Shown piece by piece: positions 1 through 8,788 of a stretch of 37,422 nt of DNA. Below the pieces are notes generated by a model that did no database searches, was not told the origin of the DNA, and saw only the letters and a program-made list of their open reading frames with translations. Each line of letters begins with the position of its first letter. Position 1 is the stretch's first letter. Source of the DNA: Pseudomonas sp. GM21 (GTDB lineage Bacteria; Pseudomonadota; Gammaproteobacteria; Pseudomonadales; Pseudomonadaceae); contig NZ_AKJS01000132.1 in assembly GCF_000282215.1 (NCBI RefSeq), positions 1 through 37,422 on the forward strand, read 5' to 3'. The position numbers and the translations under genes are program-made.

Positions 1-386
1 ACACCATTCACTACACCAATCGCTCTGGCGTACGAGCCACTTGTCCGGACTGCCACGTCCCGCATGAGTGGACGCACAAGATTGCCCGCAAGATGCAGGC
101 TTCCAAAGAGGTGTGGGGCAAGGTATTCGGAACGATCGATACCCGGGAAAAATTTCTCGGTATGCGGCGTGAACTGGCCGAACACGAGTGGGGGCGGCTC
201 AAGGCAAACGACTCCCGAGAATGCCGCAATTGCCATAACTTTGAATTCATGGACTTTACCCGTCAGGGCAAACGCGCCGCCAATATGCACTCCACAGCAC
301 TGGCCAGCGGGCAGGCCACCTGTATCGACTGCCACAAGGGCATCGCCCACAAGTTGCCTGACATGAGCGGGGTCAAAGGCTGGTAG
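1..386 (+). CDS. napC: NapC/NirT-family multiheme cytochrome c, 3' end only
   Basis: The reading frame is open from base 3 and ends at TAG 384-386, so the gene begins outside the window. About 127 C-terminal residues are visible. They carry three c-type heme motifs: CPDCH near the start, CRNCH in the middle (after DSRE) and CIDCH near the end (before KGIAHKLP). NapC/NirT proteins have an N-terminal membrane anchor and four hemes, so the first heme and the anchor should lie upstream. The family passes electrons from the quinol pool to periplasmic reductases. The GIDTREKF-like stretch and the KGIAHKLP ending fit NapC of the periplasmic nitrate reductase system best, but NirT or TorC-like proteins share this layout and the other nap genes are not in view. 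The family call is firm; the symbol is less so. Confidence 0.85.
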   Translation, partial: TIHYTNRSGVRATCPDCHVPHEWTHKIARKMQASKEVWGKVFGTIDTREKFLGMRRELAEHEWGRLKANDSRECRNCHNFEFMDFTRQGKRAANMHSTALASGQATCIDCHKGIAHKLPDMSGVKGW

Positions 387-478
387 TCGATCCGGCCCGG
401 CCTTCCAGCGTGTTGCCGTCAAGCGGCATAACCGCGCCGGTTTTTCGACTTTGACACATTCCTTCATTCGTCTGCGAT

Positions 479-508
479 AACCCCCAAGTCCAGTATTTCA
501 AGGGGGTT
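479..508 (+). terminator. Possible terminator of the NapC-type gene
   Basis: AACCCCC (479-485) and GGGGGTT (502-508) are perfect 7-bp complements around a 16-nt loop, about 95 nt after the cytochrome stop codon. The 3' side carries only a short T run (TTTA), so this would be a weak rho-independent terminator. Confidence 0.4.
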
Positions 509-837
509 TAGCCTCTGTGAAAGTTGGTCTGCGGATTCCACGCGCACTTTGACGCCCATTCTACAAACACTGGGACAGCGATCTCTCATTGGTCCGGCCC
601 ACGCTCAGGCAGGCAGCAACGCAGGATTACCCACTACCATCGGCCTCTTTTATCGAAGCGAAGAGGTCGTCGTGGAGCGGTTAGCCTCATGCGACACGTT
701 GAATGTGGTGAATTCTCAAGTGTTCCTAAACGCTTAATTGCATCGCACATGGCCACCCAATGCATTGCCACTCACAAGACATTTGCATTCGCGGTGACCG
801 CCGTTTGCATACGGTTGACCAATGCACACACAAGAGT

Positions 838-912
838 CGACAGGCAGAGAACGGCCGATCTCCGCCCTTCGCGATGGGCAGCATGGGTCGTTCACTGCCG
901 GTCATGTTTGCT
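838..912. repeat. Dispersed degenerate repeat, copy 1
   Basis: It contains GACAGGCAGAGAACGGCC, CGCCCTTCGCGATGGGCAGC and a later CACTGCCGGTC. The same building blocks (GCCCTTCGCGA, GACAGGCAG, CGGCC) recur in the gaps at about 2.1, 8.65, 9.93, 10.88 and 12.86 kb. It lies in non-coding DNA. The alignment was done by eye. Confidence 0.45.
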
Positions 913-1075
913 AAGGGGAGGCGAGTCAATCCGGCGCAGATGGCTGCTTAGGTCGAATGCAAATGGGTGGTCAAGTCAGTGTAATCGCCCTGGCGTCAGC
1001 TGATCTGGAGAAGTGGCTCGAGCCAGCGGCGAGTTCAGCTAGTCTTCCCGCACCAGTTACTCAAGGACGATACCC

Positions 1076-1294
1076 ATGTCAGATAACTCTGAAGTCAACA
1101 TAGCCACAGCAGACGCACTCACACTGCTCCTGCACAACCAGCACGCCATATGTGCGGCCATTGAGCAGGTGACCAAATGGCTTTCTGAGAATGGAGTTGG
1201 GAGCGTCGCCGCTAACGCGATTGCGGCCATGGAAACGCTGGACCGGAATGCTCAAGACATCTCAGGCGCCATAATGCGACTACGCCTGTTATAG
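1076..1294 (+). CDS. Small hypothetical protein, 72 aa
   Basis: ATG 1076 is preceded by AAGGA (1063-1067) at a suitable distance, and the frame closes at TAG before the recombinase gene. The product is soluble and probably all-helical, with a hydrophobic heptad-like pattern (LTLLLHNQHAICAAIEQVT) and a C-terminal helix ending in IMRLRLL. I see no signal peptide, membrane segment or catalytic motif. I do not recognise a named family, although small proteins of this style are common in Pseudomonas accessory regions. It stands alone between a gene-free stretch and the recombinase gene 115 nt downstream, in the same orientation, so the two could be co-transcribed. The good start site is the main support. 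Confidence 0.6.
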   Translation: MSDNSEVNIATADALTLLLHNQHAICAAIEQVTKWLSENGVGSVAANAIAAMETLDRNAQDISGAIMRLRLL

Positions 1295-1340
1295 GTATGC
1301 CTTAGCTGATACGCGCACATTCAAATTTATTTGTCCTTTC

Positions 1341-1374
1341 CACTTGATAAGTGACACTCATAGTGCAACAGTGT
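1341..1374. promoter_or_regulatory. Nested palindromes upstream of the recombinase
   Basis: Several perfect dyads overlap here: CACTT-gat-AAGTG (1341-1353), AGTG-a-CACT (1350-1358), CACT-cat-AGTG (1355-1365), and ACACT (1354-1358) paired with AGTGT (1370-1374). The cluster ends 35 nt before the recombinase start. It may be an autoregulatory operator or a res-like crossover site for the serine recombinase. The dyads are seen directly; the role is inferred. Confidence 0.45.
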
Positions 1375-1409
1375 TAGTAGAGCACCCTAACTGATACGGA
1401 AGGCACATC

Positions 1410-2027
1410 ATGTTCATCCGCGCATACCTCCGAGCATCGACCGAAGAACAAGACGCCAGCCGCGCCCAAGCCTCGCTTGACCAGTTCGCCAGCGAACATA
1501 ACAAGGTCATCGCGAGCGTGTATTTGGAGAATGCCAGCGGCGCCTCCGCAGACCGGCCCGAGTTGCTGCGTCTGCTCAAAGATGCTCGCAAGGGTGACGT
1601 GCTGCTGGTGGAGTCGATAGACCGGCTTTCCCGCCTGCCGGTGGAGGACTGGCAGAAGCTCAAGGCAACGATTGATTCCAAGGGCCTGCGCATCGTCGCG
1701 CTCGATCTGCCGACCAGTCACCAGGGAATGCAGGACACGAAGGGCGACGAGTTCACCGGTCGGATGCTTGGCGCTATCAACTCGATGCTGGTGGAAATGA
1801 TGGCAGCCATTGCGCGCAAGGATTACGAGCAACGCCGCGAGCGTCAGGCCCAAGGTATCGAGAAGGCCAAAGCTGCAGGTAAGTATCAGGGCCGGCCGAT
1901 TGATGCAGATCTGCACAAGCGCGTTACGGAACTGCTCGGTGCAGGCCTTGGCATCCGCGCAACAGCCAGGCACTCCAACTGCTCAACCACCACAGTCCTC
2001 AGGATCAGGGACTTGGCCTGCGCCTGA
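1410..2027 (+). CDS. Serine recombinase (resolvase/invertase family), 205 aa
   Basis: The N-terminus (FIRAYLRASTEEQDA) is the classical start of a small serine recombinase, with the nucleophile at Ser10 and Arg8 nearby. ESIDRLSRLP (about residue 70) carries the conserved DRLSR arginines of the active site. Residues about 100-130 form the long E helix (GRMLGAINSMLVEMMAAIARKDYEQRRERQ in two parts). A short linker leads to GRPID and a C-terminal helix-turn-helix (about 165-200, GLGIRATARHSNCSTTTVLR). The length is normal for resolvases and invertases, so the protein looks complete. Such enzymes cut and rejoin DNA at short dyad sites. No transposase, invertible cassette or partner gene is visible beside it, so it is either a remnant of a transposon or acts on the palindromes immediately upstream. 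AGGCACATC before ATG 1410 gives a modest ribosome binding site. Confidence 0.9.
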   Translation: MFIRAYLRASTEEQDASRAQASLDQFASEHNKVIASVYLENASGASADRPELLRLLKDARKGDVLLVESIDRLSRLPVEDWQKLKATIDSKGLRIVALDLPTSHQGMQDTKGDEFTGRMLGAINSMLVEMMAAIARKDYEQRRERQAQGIEKAKAAGKYQGRPIDADLHKRVTELLGAGLGIRATARHSNCSTTTVLRIRDLACA

Positions 2028-2581
2028 ATGCAAATCCACTGTCGATTTTGCCTCGCCGCTGTCAACTATTGGTCGTTCTCTCGCCCCTCGTAACAGACAG
2101 AAGTCGGCCAATAGCTGCCCTTCGCAAAAGCCAGATAACGGCCATTCCGGCCAGTCGTGAAAGGCATATGCTCGCCTCTATACTGTGTACCTCACCATTC
2201 CTTCAACAGGCTTTTGACCTCCTCATCCAAGGGCTTGAAGAACACGGAGGACCTGTTTAGCCCCTATTCCAGTTTTGCAGAGCATGGTCGGTGCAGTTCC
2301 ACCGGGCGTTTTATTCGGTGTCGACATCCAATGTATGGCCGTCATTCGTGTCTCCAATATCTCCTCGGTCACCCATCTGCCTCTGGCGGTCCACTGGACG
2401 AAGGCTCATTGAGTGCACGGGACGCCACTGCCCCCTGCTCGTTACCCTACTCGCCAAGCTAGAGGCCCGCATCCATCAGTAGCGGGACCGAAATGATTAC
2501 AGCCATCCAACGTTTGCGTATTCCGTCTTCGAATACCAGCCCCTTCTTGGATCGCCGGGATGCAAGTCATTCATCGGACCA
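2028..2581. other. Gene-free stretch of 554 bases
   Basis: No supported gene. The only recognisable item is a copy of the dispersed repeat at about 2092-2160. The stretch separates the recombinase (plus strand) from the convergent 3' end of the giant oxidase gene. I found no clear rho-independent terminator for either gene. Confidence 0.5.
2092..2160. repeat. Dispersed degenerate repeat, copy 2
   Basis: It reads GACAGAAGTCGGCCAATAGC, then TGCCCTTCGCAAAAGCCAG, then ATAACGGCC, followed by GGCCAGTCGTGAAAGG. The order of blocks (CAGA..CGGCC, then TGCCCTTCGC) matches copy 1. It lies right after the recombinase gene. Confidence 0.5.
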
Positions 2582-5500
2582 CTAAGGCGATACAGGGGGC
2601 TCCGGCTCTTGGCTCACCCGCAACAGGCCCCACAGGCCTCCGACGTTGCCAAAGGCTGCGTAGTCTCGGTACAGGTAATCACCAGGTATTGCATTACTGC
2701 CTCCCGCGGAAGGAAACATGAAACTGAAGTGGGCTGCCGGCAGCACGCTTTCTTGTGCACCGATGTACATCGCCAACGGATTGTAGCCGAAGCGTACCGA
2801 GCCGATCCCGGCGTTTCGCATTGGGTAACCGGAGAAATCGACCCACTGCGCCTGGAAGGGGTTAAACGCCCAGACGTGGCCGTCCAGCTGGAAGGTCGCG
2901 CCACGGCTACCGCCCGAAGGCATCATCACGTGAGTGCGAAACGGTTGGCCAGGTTTTACGTGCAGGATTGGTGTCACCGGATCTCCACCCACCAAGGCAT
3001 TGCTATAAGCCATATGAGCGTTGGTCACCGCACCCAGCCCATTACCGCCTGCCAAACCAAAAGGCGCATTCGGCGCACGAGCAAAGCGATACCAGAGCGG
3101 TTCGGTCTTGTAGTTAATGGCCATGTCCGAGTTATCTTTGGGATCGTTAGGGATTCCCGGCCCCTCCGAAGACATGTTCTCGACCGGTCGACCGTTTGCC
3201 CAGCGCATGTTCAAGGATTTCTGCCAGACCATGGCAAAGTCACGGTAGGCAGCGCCACCAATGGGTTGTACCGTGGCAGAGGCTCGCGAACTGGCATCCT
3301 CTTGCCATGTTGCGCCTTGGGGTACGATCGACATGGCGCCAACCAGACCTTTCTGCGGCTGCTTGATGGGATCAGCCGGCATCATGTTCAGACCACCAAA
3401 CTCGATGGGGGTAGCCTCGATAATGTCAACGTTGCGACCCAGTTGTGAGGCCACCGGTTGCCCGGCGCGTTCAAAATGCCCGGCGTAGTATTGGTAGGTA
3501 CGGCTGGGCCACACACTGGCGCCACCCAGACGTGGTGGAACGGTTTGCACCGGGTTAAGACCGACGTTGAAACCGTCCGACTTGCTGATGTCGTAGGTCA
3601 ATAGTTGCGCATGCAGTCCGACGTGACTTGAGGGGCGCATCAGATTGTTGTTGAACGTGGTTGCACCTTGCGCCCCCAATCGATCACGTTTGACTGTGCC
3701 CTGCATGACCGCGAAGTTAGGCAGGTCCGGCATTGTGATCGGCAGGCGGTTTTCCAGAGTAATGTTGATGCAATCTCCCGCCGCTGCCCGTAGCACCAAA
3801 GGTTCCACAGGAACGCCCGCCTTCAGCTTGCCGGTGATTGGATCAAGATCCGCCTTGCGCACATAGAGGATTGCCGTCGGGTCGTGCAGCGGGCCGGATT
3901 GCCCGCCGATGGTGAACGTCTCGCCATCCTCTGGATCAAACACGCTTACCAGCGGCACAGACACCGGCCGAGGGTTGTAGACCAGCGTGCCTCCAAGGGA
4001 ATTTAGCGGCCCGCCGACGTGCTGGCCGGCCCCCGCCGGATCACCGATGGTCAGGTTCAACGGATTCCCGAGAATGTCATTGGCCAGCGCCGCCACGATC
4101 TCATAGTTGCGCTGCACGGTGGGTCGGGTGCCGATGCCATTCGGATTCGGTGAGATACGTGGGCACACACCGCTGAAGTTCACCGTGTTGCGTGCCGCTA
4201 CGGGTCTTGGATTGTTGGGCAAAGCGAACAGGTCATTGCGCGGTAGTGTGTAATTGCGCATGACACCCCACAATCCGCTCCAATAACCCTCGAGCGAGGC
4301 ATCCATGGAATACAGGTAGTCGCCGGTATCGCTGCTGGCGCTGGACATCATTGCCACCGGCGCCATGAAACCGAGCTGCTCGGAAATACCCACCATCTGC
4401 GCGGCCTTCCAGCCGGTGTTGGAGCTGTTACCGAAGCCGGTACCGGAATGCAGCCATTTCACTCCGTGGAGGGTGACGTTGTGTTCCTCTTCATGGCCAC
4501 CGGCATTCACACGCAGGCGCACATTGTCGCCGGAATAGGTGCGCAACATCGGTGTGAAGGGGTCGCCCGGAAGGTCGCCGCGATTGATGTGCGGCGGGAA
4601 TCGGGTGATCCCGCCAGTGGGCCCCGTCGCCGAGTTGATCTTGCCAGGCTCCAGATTGAAGGCCGGGATAGCGCGGTCGGTACGGTTCTGTAGGGCAAAG
4701 GCAAGGTCGCCACCCAAACCATCGGCCTGCATGCCACGGTTGCCATCCGGGGCCATTTTGGCAGGATCATAGATGCGCAGTCCCAACGGTTCGTGGCGGT
4801 AGTTGACGACGAAGATGCCCGGATCGGACGCCGAAATAGCTTGCGGACAAGGTCGCACCGGGCACGTCAGCAGAATGCCCCCGGCACCCTCCACCACTGA
4901 GTCCAGCAGATTGCCGGCGTTCGCCCTCGCAGGTGGATTGATTGCATAGCGGAAGCTATCGGCAGTTGCCGGATAGGCCGCCGCGTCGGGAATGCCATCC
5001 GGACCTGCCCCCACGTACACGCCCGCTTCATAGGCATGCTGATAGTCACTGAACTCGAGGAAAAACTCACGGAAGCTGTCGTTCTTGCCGTCGCCGTTGT
5101 GATCGCCGGTAGTTATCACCGCCTGCCAGGAAGTTGGTCCACCGTCCTGGCGACCGCCACCATTGTACAAGGGCTCTCCCGTCTCGGCATGGAACCAGCT
5201 GGAACCGGCAGGTTCGGCAAGTACCGTCCCATAGAGACCGATCTGTTGGTGTGTTGAGGGGCCAAAATGGTCATGGGTAAAGATATTGCCCAGTCCCCGG
5301 TCGACGTTATGAATGTTCACCACCGGGTCGGCGAACCAACGCTGCAGAGTGGTACGTGCGCCGACCCAGTCGGCTCGGTTGAACCGTCCGAAATACGGAT
5401 GGGATTTAGCAACTGGACAGTCCGCTGTGCCCTCGCGCGAATCACCATCCTGACAACTGTTGAAAACTCTTATGGCGTGAATGCGCTCAACCACGCTGGA

Positions 5501-8428
5501 CGGCGAAAGCACACCATCTTCATAGTTCCAGCCATTGGCCGAACCATCGGCGGAGGTCAGGTCCCACTTTGGCAGGTGGATGTGCTGCCCGATGATATCG
5601 GTGGGCGTGCGAACCTGGTAATCGTCCAATTCGTATACCGACGGCACCAGATTCGTGTGCTGATACATCGTGCAGTCAAATGTATTCATGCGCATGACAA
5701 GGGGTTCCGGTGGGCGCTGTTTGTTGATCACCGGCCAGGCGTCCTCCCAAAGGGTCAGGATACGAGTCTGTGGGAAGTGGTATCCGACCTTGTTGAACAC
5801 CGCATCGAACTGGATGTTGGCGCCTTTGTAGACTCGCGGGTGGTCCGCACTGTAGGGCGAGAAGCCGGTGAAGGACTGACCGTCGAGTCGTTCACCACTG
5901 TTGAAGAAACCGGCCCCGGCACTGCGGGTCAAGCGCATTTGGCGGTCATCCATGCAGGGTTCGAAGAAGGGGGCGCCCGCCACAGGCGGCGCACCATTGG
6001 TTAGGAAATTCCGCGGTTGCAACTGGCCGCTCGGCAGCACGGCATAGCTGGCGTGCGCGGGCTGGGCGTGGAAGGCCATCGCCGATTGTTCGACCTCGGT
6101 GCCCTCCTCGGGGAAATACACCGGTTTTGCGCGCTGGACCTCTTTGCTCATGTCTAATGTGGTAGTTGCCATATGCGCTTCGCCACCCGCAGACCAGCCA
6201 TCCAGGGCATGCCGTGGCAGACCACCATCCCAACCGCCTGCCTGGGCTGGATCGAGTGCAGCCCATAGGGCCTTGCCGGTATCGCGCAAGGCCTGGGCTT
6301 TTGTCGCATCCAGCATGTCCAATGGCGGTGTGGGCGGACGTTGGCCAACCGTGCTTTCCAGCCCGCCGATCCAGAACGGATAACCTGGGTTTTTCAGGCT
6401 TCCATCCGCATTGCGGTTGGCTTCGCTTCGGTCAACCAACGCCAGCGAACCGACAATCCGGCCTTGGGCCGGGGCGTTCGAGCCGGAATCGTCACCAGAC
6501 TCATTTTCTTCATCGGTGCCAGCTATCTGTTCGCCGCTGACCTTGGGGATCACCACTACTTTGCCAGGAATTGGCGGTAAGGCCTTGCCCGGCAATGGCA
6601 CAATGGCCGGGATCGGCGTGCCGGCAATGATCTCGCCGTCGGGCAGCGCCCTTGCCTGCCGTGCCGGAAGGCCGCTGCGTAACGCAAAGGGTTGGTCATG
6701 GAAACCGGCCTCTCCGTCTTCAGTTACAGCTAGCCGGGTGCCCTCTTCGAACACATCATGAATACGCCACATGGCCCACATGCCTTGGGCAAAGTGTGGG
6801 TAGAAATGGCAGTGATAAATGGCATCGCCGACCACCCGATTGCGGTTCCCGGAACCGCCATTGGCGATTTCATAGGTATAACCCGAACCCGGTCCCACAC
6901 CCTGCGCATCCATGTAGTCGGAGTTATCGTCGTTGGGATTGAACAGCCACTGGTGACCATGAAGGTGGAACACGTGCTGCTCGTAGCCAACGCTGACATT
7001 GCGAAACTTGACCGCATCCCCCAAGTAACTGTGGTTGACATTGGACGGTTCGGCCGGATACAGCGCCATGCTCGCCTTGATGCCAACGCTTTGTGCCTGC
7101 GGCACTTGGCCAGGAGCCAACTGTTCGAGGCCGACGTTGGCCGGCACGTCCACCAGCATGGCGATATCACCGACGGCATGCGCGCTGAGGAAAAATTCTT
7201 CGTAGGCACAGGACAGGCAGTCATGCATCGGACCGACGCCCACGCGGTTGGCAATCACCTCGGCTCCCACTCCGCCAGCGCCATAGTTGATCATGAAGGC
7301 ATCGCGAACCGGATCGAGCATTTGACCAAATACCGGGTCACCCCAATACCCGGGAAATGCCTGGACGACTGCCGACTGGTCGTGAAGCGCTGCTGCAAAA
7401 TCGCGGAACGGTTCCAGACGGTTGGGCAGAGCAGGATTGCGTTTGCCCTGACTCTCGAGCGGATAGGTAGACGCGGGGAAACTACCGTCGGAATTGGGGC
7501 CCATTACCAGGGCATCGGTATTACTGGCGATGATTTCACTGCCATCGACCATGTTGAGTATCGGCTTGCCGGCCTTGCCTTCCGCAATCCACGGCTCGCG
7601 GCTCGGGTAGCGCGCTTCATAGTCAATGATTGGTTGACCGGCCGGAGTGCGTCCCCGAGTTGCCAGACGCATTTCTTCCTCGGTCACCGTGTTGTGGTAC
7701 GCGCGTCCGCCCTTGGGCAAGACCACTATCTGGCCAAACAGGCCATTACTCACGTTGCCCGCTGAACCTTCCCCGCCGAATGTTGCGCCGTAGCTGGTCG
7801 CAACGAACGTGCCCTCGCGCTCGGCAAAGAGGGTATAGCTCCGGCTTCCCCCCGGTGCCAGCAGGTTGTTGTCATTGCGTCCGGTGTTGGCGGCAATGTC
7901 ATTGATTGAATTCACTGCCTGCAGGCCTGTGACCTGGAAGCCGACATGGCGATCCAGAACCTGATTGTCGACATGCAGTTCACCGCCAACAGCCCCCTCT
8001 TGGTGATCGTCCTGTCCGTTGGGGTTGGCCTGGAATGCCAGCAAGTTCTGCACATTGACCGTGAGGCAATCGCCAGCGGCAACCCGCAACACTAGAGGTC
8101 GCGGGCGCTTGTCCGGACGTAGAATGACGCGCCCGGGTACGGCTGCGCCGCCTTGCGTAATCAACACACCATTGGTATCCACGACATCGCTGCGCAAGGC
8201 GAACATCATGCCATTGACGTTCTGCGCACCGAGCCGATTGAATATCAGCGGTTGGTCCATTGCGACGACATTGGCCACCAACGTGCGTTGGCACTGGATC
8301 GCCGCCTCCGCTCCCTGGCTGACCATCAGCCAGAGAACACCCAGCAGGCCGACAAAAACCGGCACCTTCAGTCCAGGGTAATTGTCTTTGAATACTGAGT
8401 TATGAGGGCGAAGCGAACCCATTGTCAT
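2582..8428 (-). CDS. Giant secreted multicopper oxidase, MnxG/McoA-like (putative Mn(II) oxidase), about 1,948 aa
   Basis: ATG 8428 is chosen because GGAGA (8434-8438) sits just upstream. The longer frame would start at a TTG that overlaps this binding site. Residues about 22-44 are hydrophobic and end in AEA-A, a signal peptide. Copper motifs, with positions calculated from the DNA, are: HVFHLHGHQW (about 487); HCHFYPHFAQGMW (about 538, the H-C-H...H...M blue-copper signature); HIHLPKWD (about 946); THDHFGPSTHQQIGLYG (about 1050); EEHNVTLHGVKW (about 1315). The size and several cupredoxin units fit the large Mn(II)-oxidising oxidases of Pseudomonas, MnxG and McoA, rather than the small CumA/CueO type. 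These enzymes use O2 to oxidise Mn(II). The N-terminal unit recurs near residue 1545, and the last modules lack the copper-binding HCH motif. A sigma-54 promoter lies upstream. MnxG and McoA cannot be told apart here, so no symbol is given. Confidence 0.9.
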   Translation of the reverse strand: MTMGSLRPHNSVFKDNYPGLKVPVFVGLLGVLWLMVSQGAEAAIQCQRTLVANVVAMDQPLIFNRLGAQNVNGMMFALRSDVVDTNGVLITQGGAAVPGRVILRPDKRPRPLVLRVAAGDCLTVNVQNLLAFQANPNGQDDHQEGAVGGELHVDNQVLDRHVGFQVTGLQAVNSINDIAANTGRNDNNLLAPGGSRSYTLFAEREGTFVATSYGATFGGEGSAGNVSNGLFGQIVVLPKGGRAYHNTVTEEEMRLATRGRTPAGQPIIDYEARYPSREPWIAEGKAGKPILNMVDGSEIIASNTDALVMGPNSDGSFPASTYPLESQGKRNPALPNRLEPFRDFAAALHDQSAVVQAFPGYWGDPVFGQMLDPVRDAFMINYGAGGVGAEVIANRVGVGPMHDCLSCAYEEFFLSAHAVGDIAMLVDVPANVGLEQLAPGQVPQAQSVGIKASMALYPAEPSNVNHSYLGDAVKFRNVSVGYEQHVFHLHGHQWLFNPNDDNSDYMDAQGVGPGSGYTYEIANGGSGNRNRVVGDAIYHCHFYPHFAQGMWAMWRIHDVFEEGTRLAVTEDGEAGFHDQPFALRSGLPARQARALPDGEIIAGTPIPAIVPLPGKALPPIPGKVVVIPKVSGEQIAGTDEENESGDDSGSNAPAQGRIVGSLALVDRSEANRNADGSLKNPGYPFWIGGLESTVGQRPPTPPLDMLDATKAQALRDTGKALWAALDPAQAGGWDGGLPRHALDGWSAGGEAHMATTTLDMSKEVQRAKPVYFPEEGTEVEQSAMAFHAQPAHASYAVLPSGQLQPRNFLTNGAPPVAGAPFFEPCMDDRQMRLTRSAGAGFFNSGERLDGQSFTGFSPYSADHPRVYKGANIQFDAVFNKVGYHFPQTRILTLWEDAWPVINKQRPPEPLVMRMNTFDCTMYQHTNLVPSVYELDDYQVRTPTDIIGQHIHLPKWDLTSADGSANGWNYEDGVLSPSSVVERIHAIRVFNSCQDGDSREGTADCPVAKSHPYFGRFNRADWVGARTTLQRWFADPVVNIHNVDRGLGNIFTHDHFGPSTHQQIGLYGTVLAEPAGSSWFHAETGEPLYNGGGRQDGGPTSWQAVITTGDHNGDGKNDSFREFFLEFSDYQHAYEAGVYVGAGPDGIPDAAAYPATADSFRYAINPPARANAGNLLDSVVEGAGGILLTCPVRPCPQAISASDPGIFVVNYRHEPLGLRIYDPAKMAPDGNRGMQADGLGGDLAFALQNRTDRAIPAFNLEPGKINSATGPTGGITRFPPHINRGDLPGDPFTPMLRTYSGDNVRLRVNAGGHEEEHNVTLHGVKWLHSGTGFGNSSNTGWKAAQMVGISEQLGFMAPVAMMSSASSDTGDYLYSMDASLEGYWSGLWGVMRNYTLPRNDLFALPNNPRPVAARNTVNFSGVCPRISPNPNGIGTRPTVQRNYEIVAALANDILGNPLNLTIGDPAGAGQHVGGPLNSLGGTLVYNPRPVSVPLVSVFDPEDGETFTIGGQSGPLHDPTAILYVRKADLDPITGKLKAGVPVEPLVLRAAAGDCINITLENRLPITMPDLPNFAVMQGTVKRDRLGAQGATTFNNNLMRPSSHVGLHAQLLTYDISKSDGFNVGLNPVQTVPPRLGGASVWPSRTYQYYAGHFERAGQPVASQLGRNVDIIEATPIEFGGLNMMPADPIKQPQKGLVGAMSIVPQGATWQEDASSRASATVQPIGGAAYRDFAMVWQKSLNMRWANGRPVENMSSEGPGIPNDPKDNSDMAINYKTEPLWYRFARAPNAPFGLAGGNGLGAVTNAHMAYSNALVGGDPVTPILHVKPGQPFRTHVMMPSGGSRGATFQLDGHVWAFNPFQAQWVDFSGYPMRNAGIGSVRFGYNPLAMYIGAQESVLPAAHFSFMFPSAGGSNAIPGDYLYRDYAAFGNVGGLWGLLRVSQEPEPPVSP

Positions 8429-8433
8429 CGTGT

Positions 8434-8438
8434 TCTCC
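8434..8438 (-). promoter_or_regulatory. Ribosome binding site deciding the oxidase start
   Basis: On the minus strand GGAGA stands 5 nt before ATG 8428. The alternative TTG codon at 8440 overlaps this site and would itself have no ribosome binding site, so ATG 8428 is the more likely start. Confidence 0.7.
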
Positions 8439-8471
8439 AAGGTATTGATAGCTTGGCTACACGGTCAATCG

Positions 8472-8486
8472 GCAAGATCTGTGCCA
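8472..8486 (-). promoter_or_regulatory. Sigma-54 (RpoN) -24/-12 promoter of the giant oxidase gene
   Basis: The minus strand reads TGGCAC-AGATC-TTGC, an exact match to the TGGCAC-N5-TTGC core, with GG and GC separated by the obligatory 10 nt. Transcription would start at about 8460, leaving a leader of some 30 nt with the GGAGA site. Mn(II) oxidation in P. putida GB-1 depends on MnxR, an NtrC-type activator that works with RpoN. This is known from that system and is not shown here. A dyad ACAAGTG (8532-8538)/CACTTGT (8580-8586) lies upstream and could be part of an activator site. Confidence 0.75.
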
Positions 8487-8788
8487 CAAATTGTTCGTAT
8501 TAAATTCAACCAGTTAATGTCTGCTATCCACACAAGTGAGGAAAGTCCAAACCCACTTCCCCAATCTTGGGCGCAATTGCACTTGTCACGCAGAGCAGCT
8601 TGAATGCTTACTTTCCGTGCGAAGCGCGCAGATTGTTTGTTGTGTCTCGAGCGGGGCAGCAATCGGCCAAAAGCAGTCAGTCATGGCAAAAAACGACTCG
8701 AAGCCATTTTTAGCGCCGTCCTGCTACGCTTCTAATATCTCTAACGGATTCGGGAATCACTCACAAAACTCATTTGAGGTAGCGAAAC
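8487..8788. other. Intergenic region between the oxidase and the 147-aa gene
   Basis: About 300 bases without a gene. It should hold the enhancer for the sigma-54 promoter (minus strand) and the promoter of the divergent 147-aa gene. The widely spaced dyad ACAAGTG/CACTTGT and a copy of the dispersed repeat (8649-8690) are visible. Confidence 0.5.
8649..8690. repeat. Dispersed degenerate repeat, copy 3
   Basis: GGGGCAGCAATCGGCCAAAA followed by GCAGTCAGTCATGGCA. The block GCAGCAATCGGCCAAAAGC aligns with GCAACATTCGGCCAGAAGC at about 12908. Confidence 0.5.

Larger units (their letters stand above)
387..1075. other. Gene-free stretch of 689 bases
   Basis: I see no convincing gene here. Open frames in this stretch are short, lack good ribosome binding sites, and overlap one another on both strands. 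The stretch holds a possible terminator (479-508), a segment at about 528-590 made of degenerate short repeats that resembles the end of an IS21-like element, and one copy of a dispersed repeat at about 838-912. It looks like a graveyard of mobile-element scraps. Confidence 0.5.

Noticed and set aside
524..1003. Plus-strand frame of 159 codons after the cytochrome gene
   Set aside because: Biased composition, no ribosome binding site, crosses the dispersed repeat and possible IS scrap.
2609..3448. Plus-strand frame of 279 codons opposite the oxidase 3' part
   Set aside because: Antisense to the strongly supported oxidase, with no binding site and no recognisable domain.
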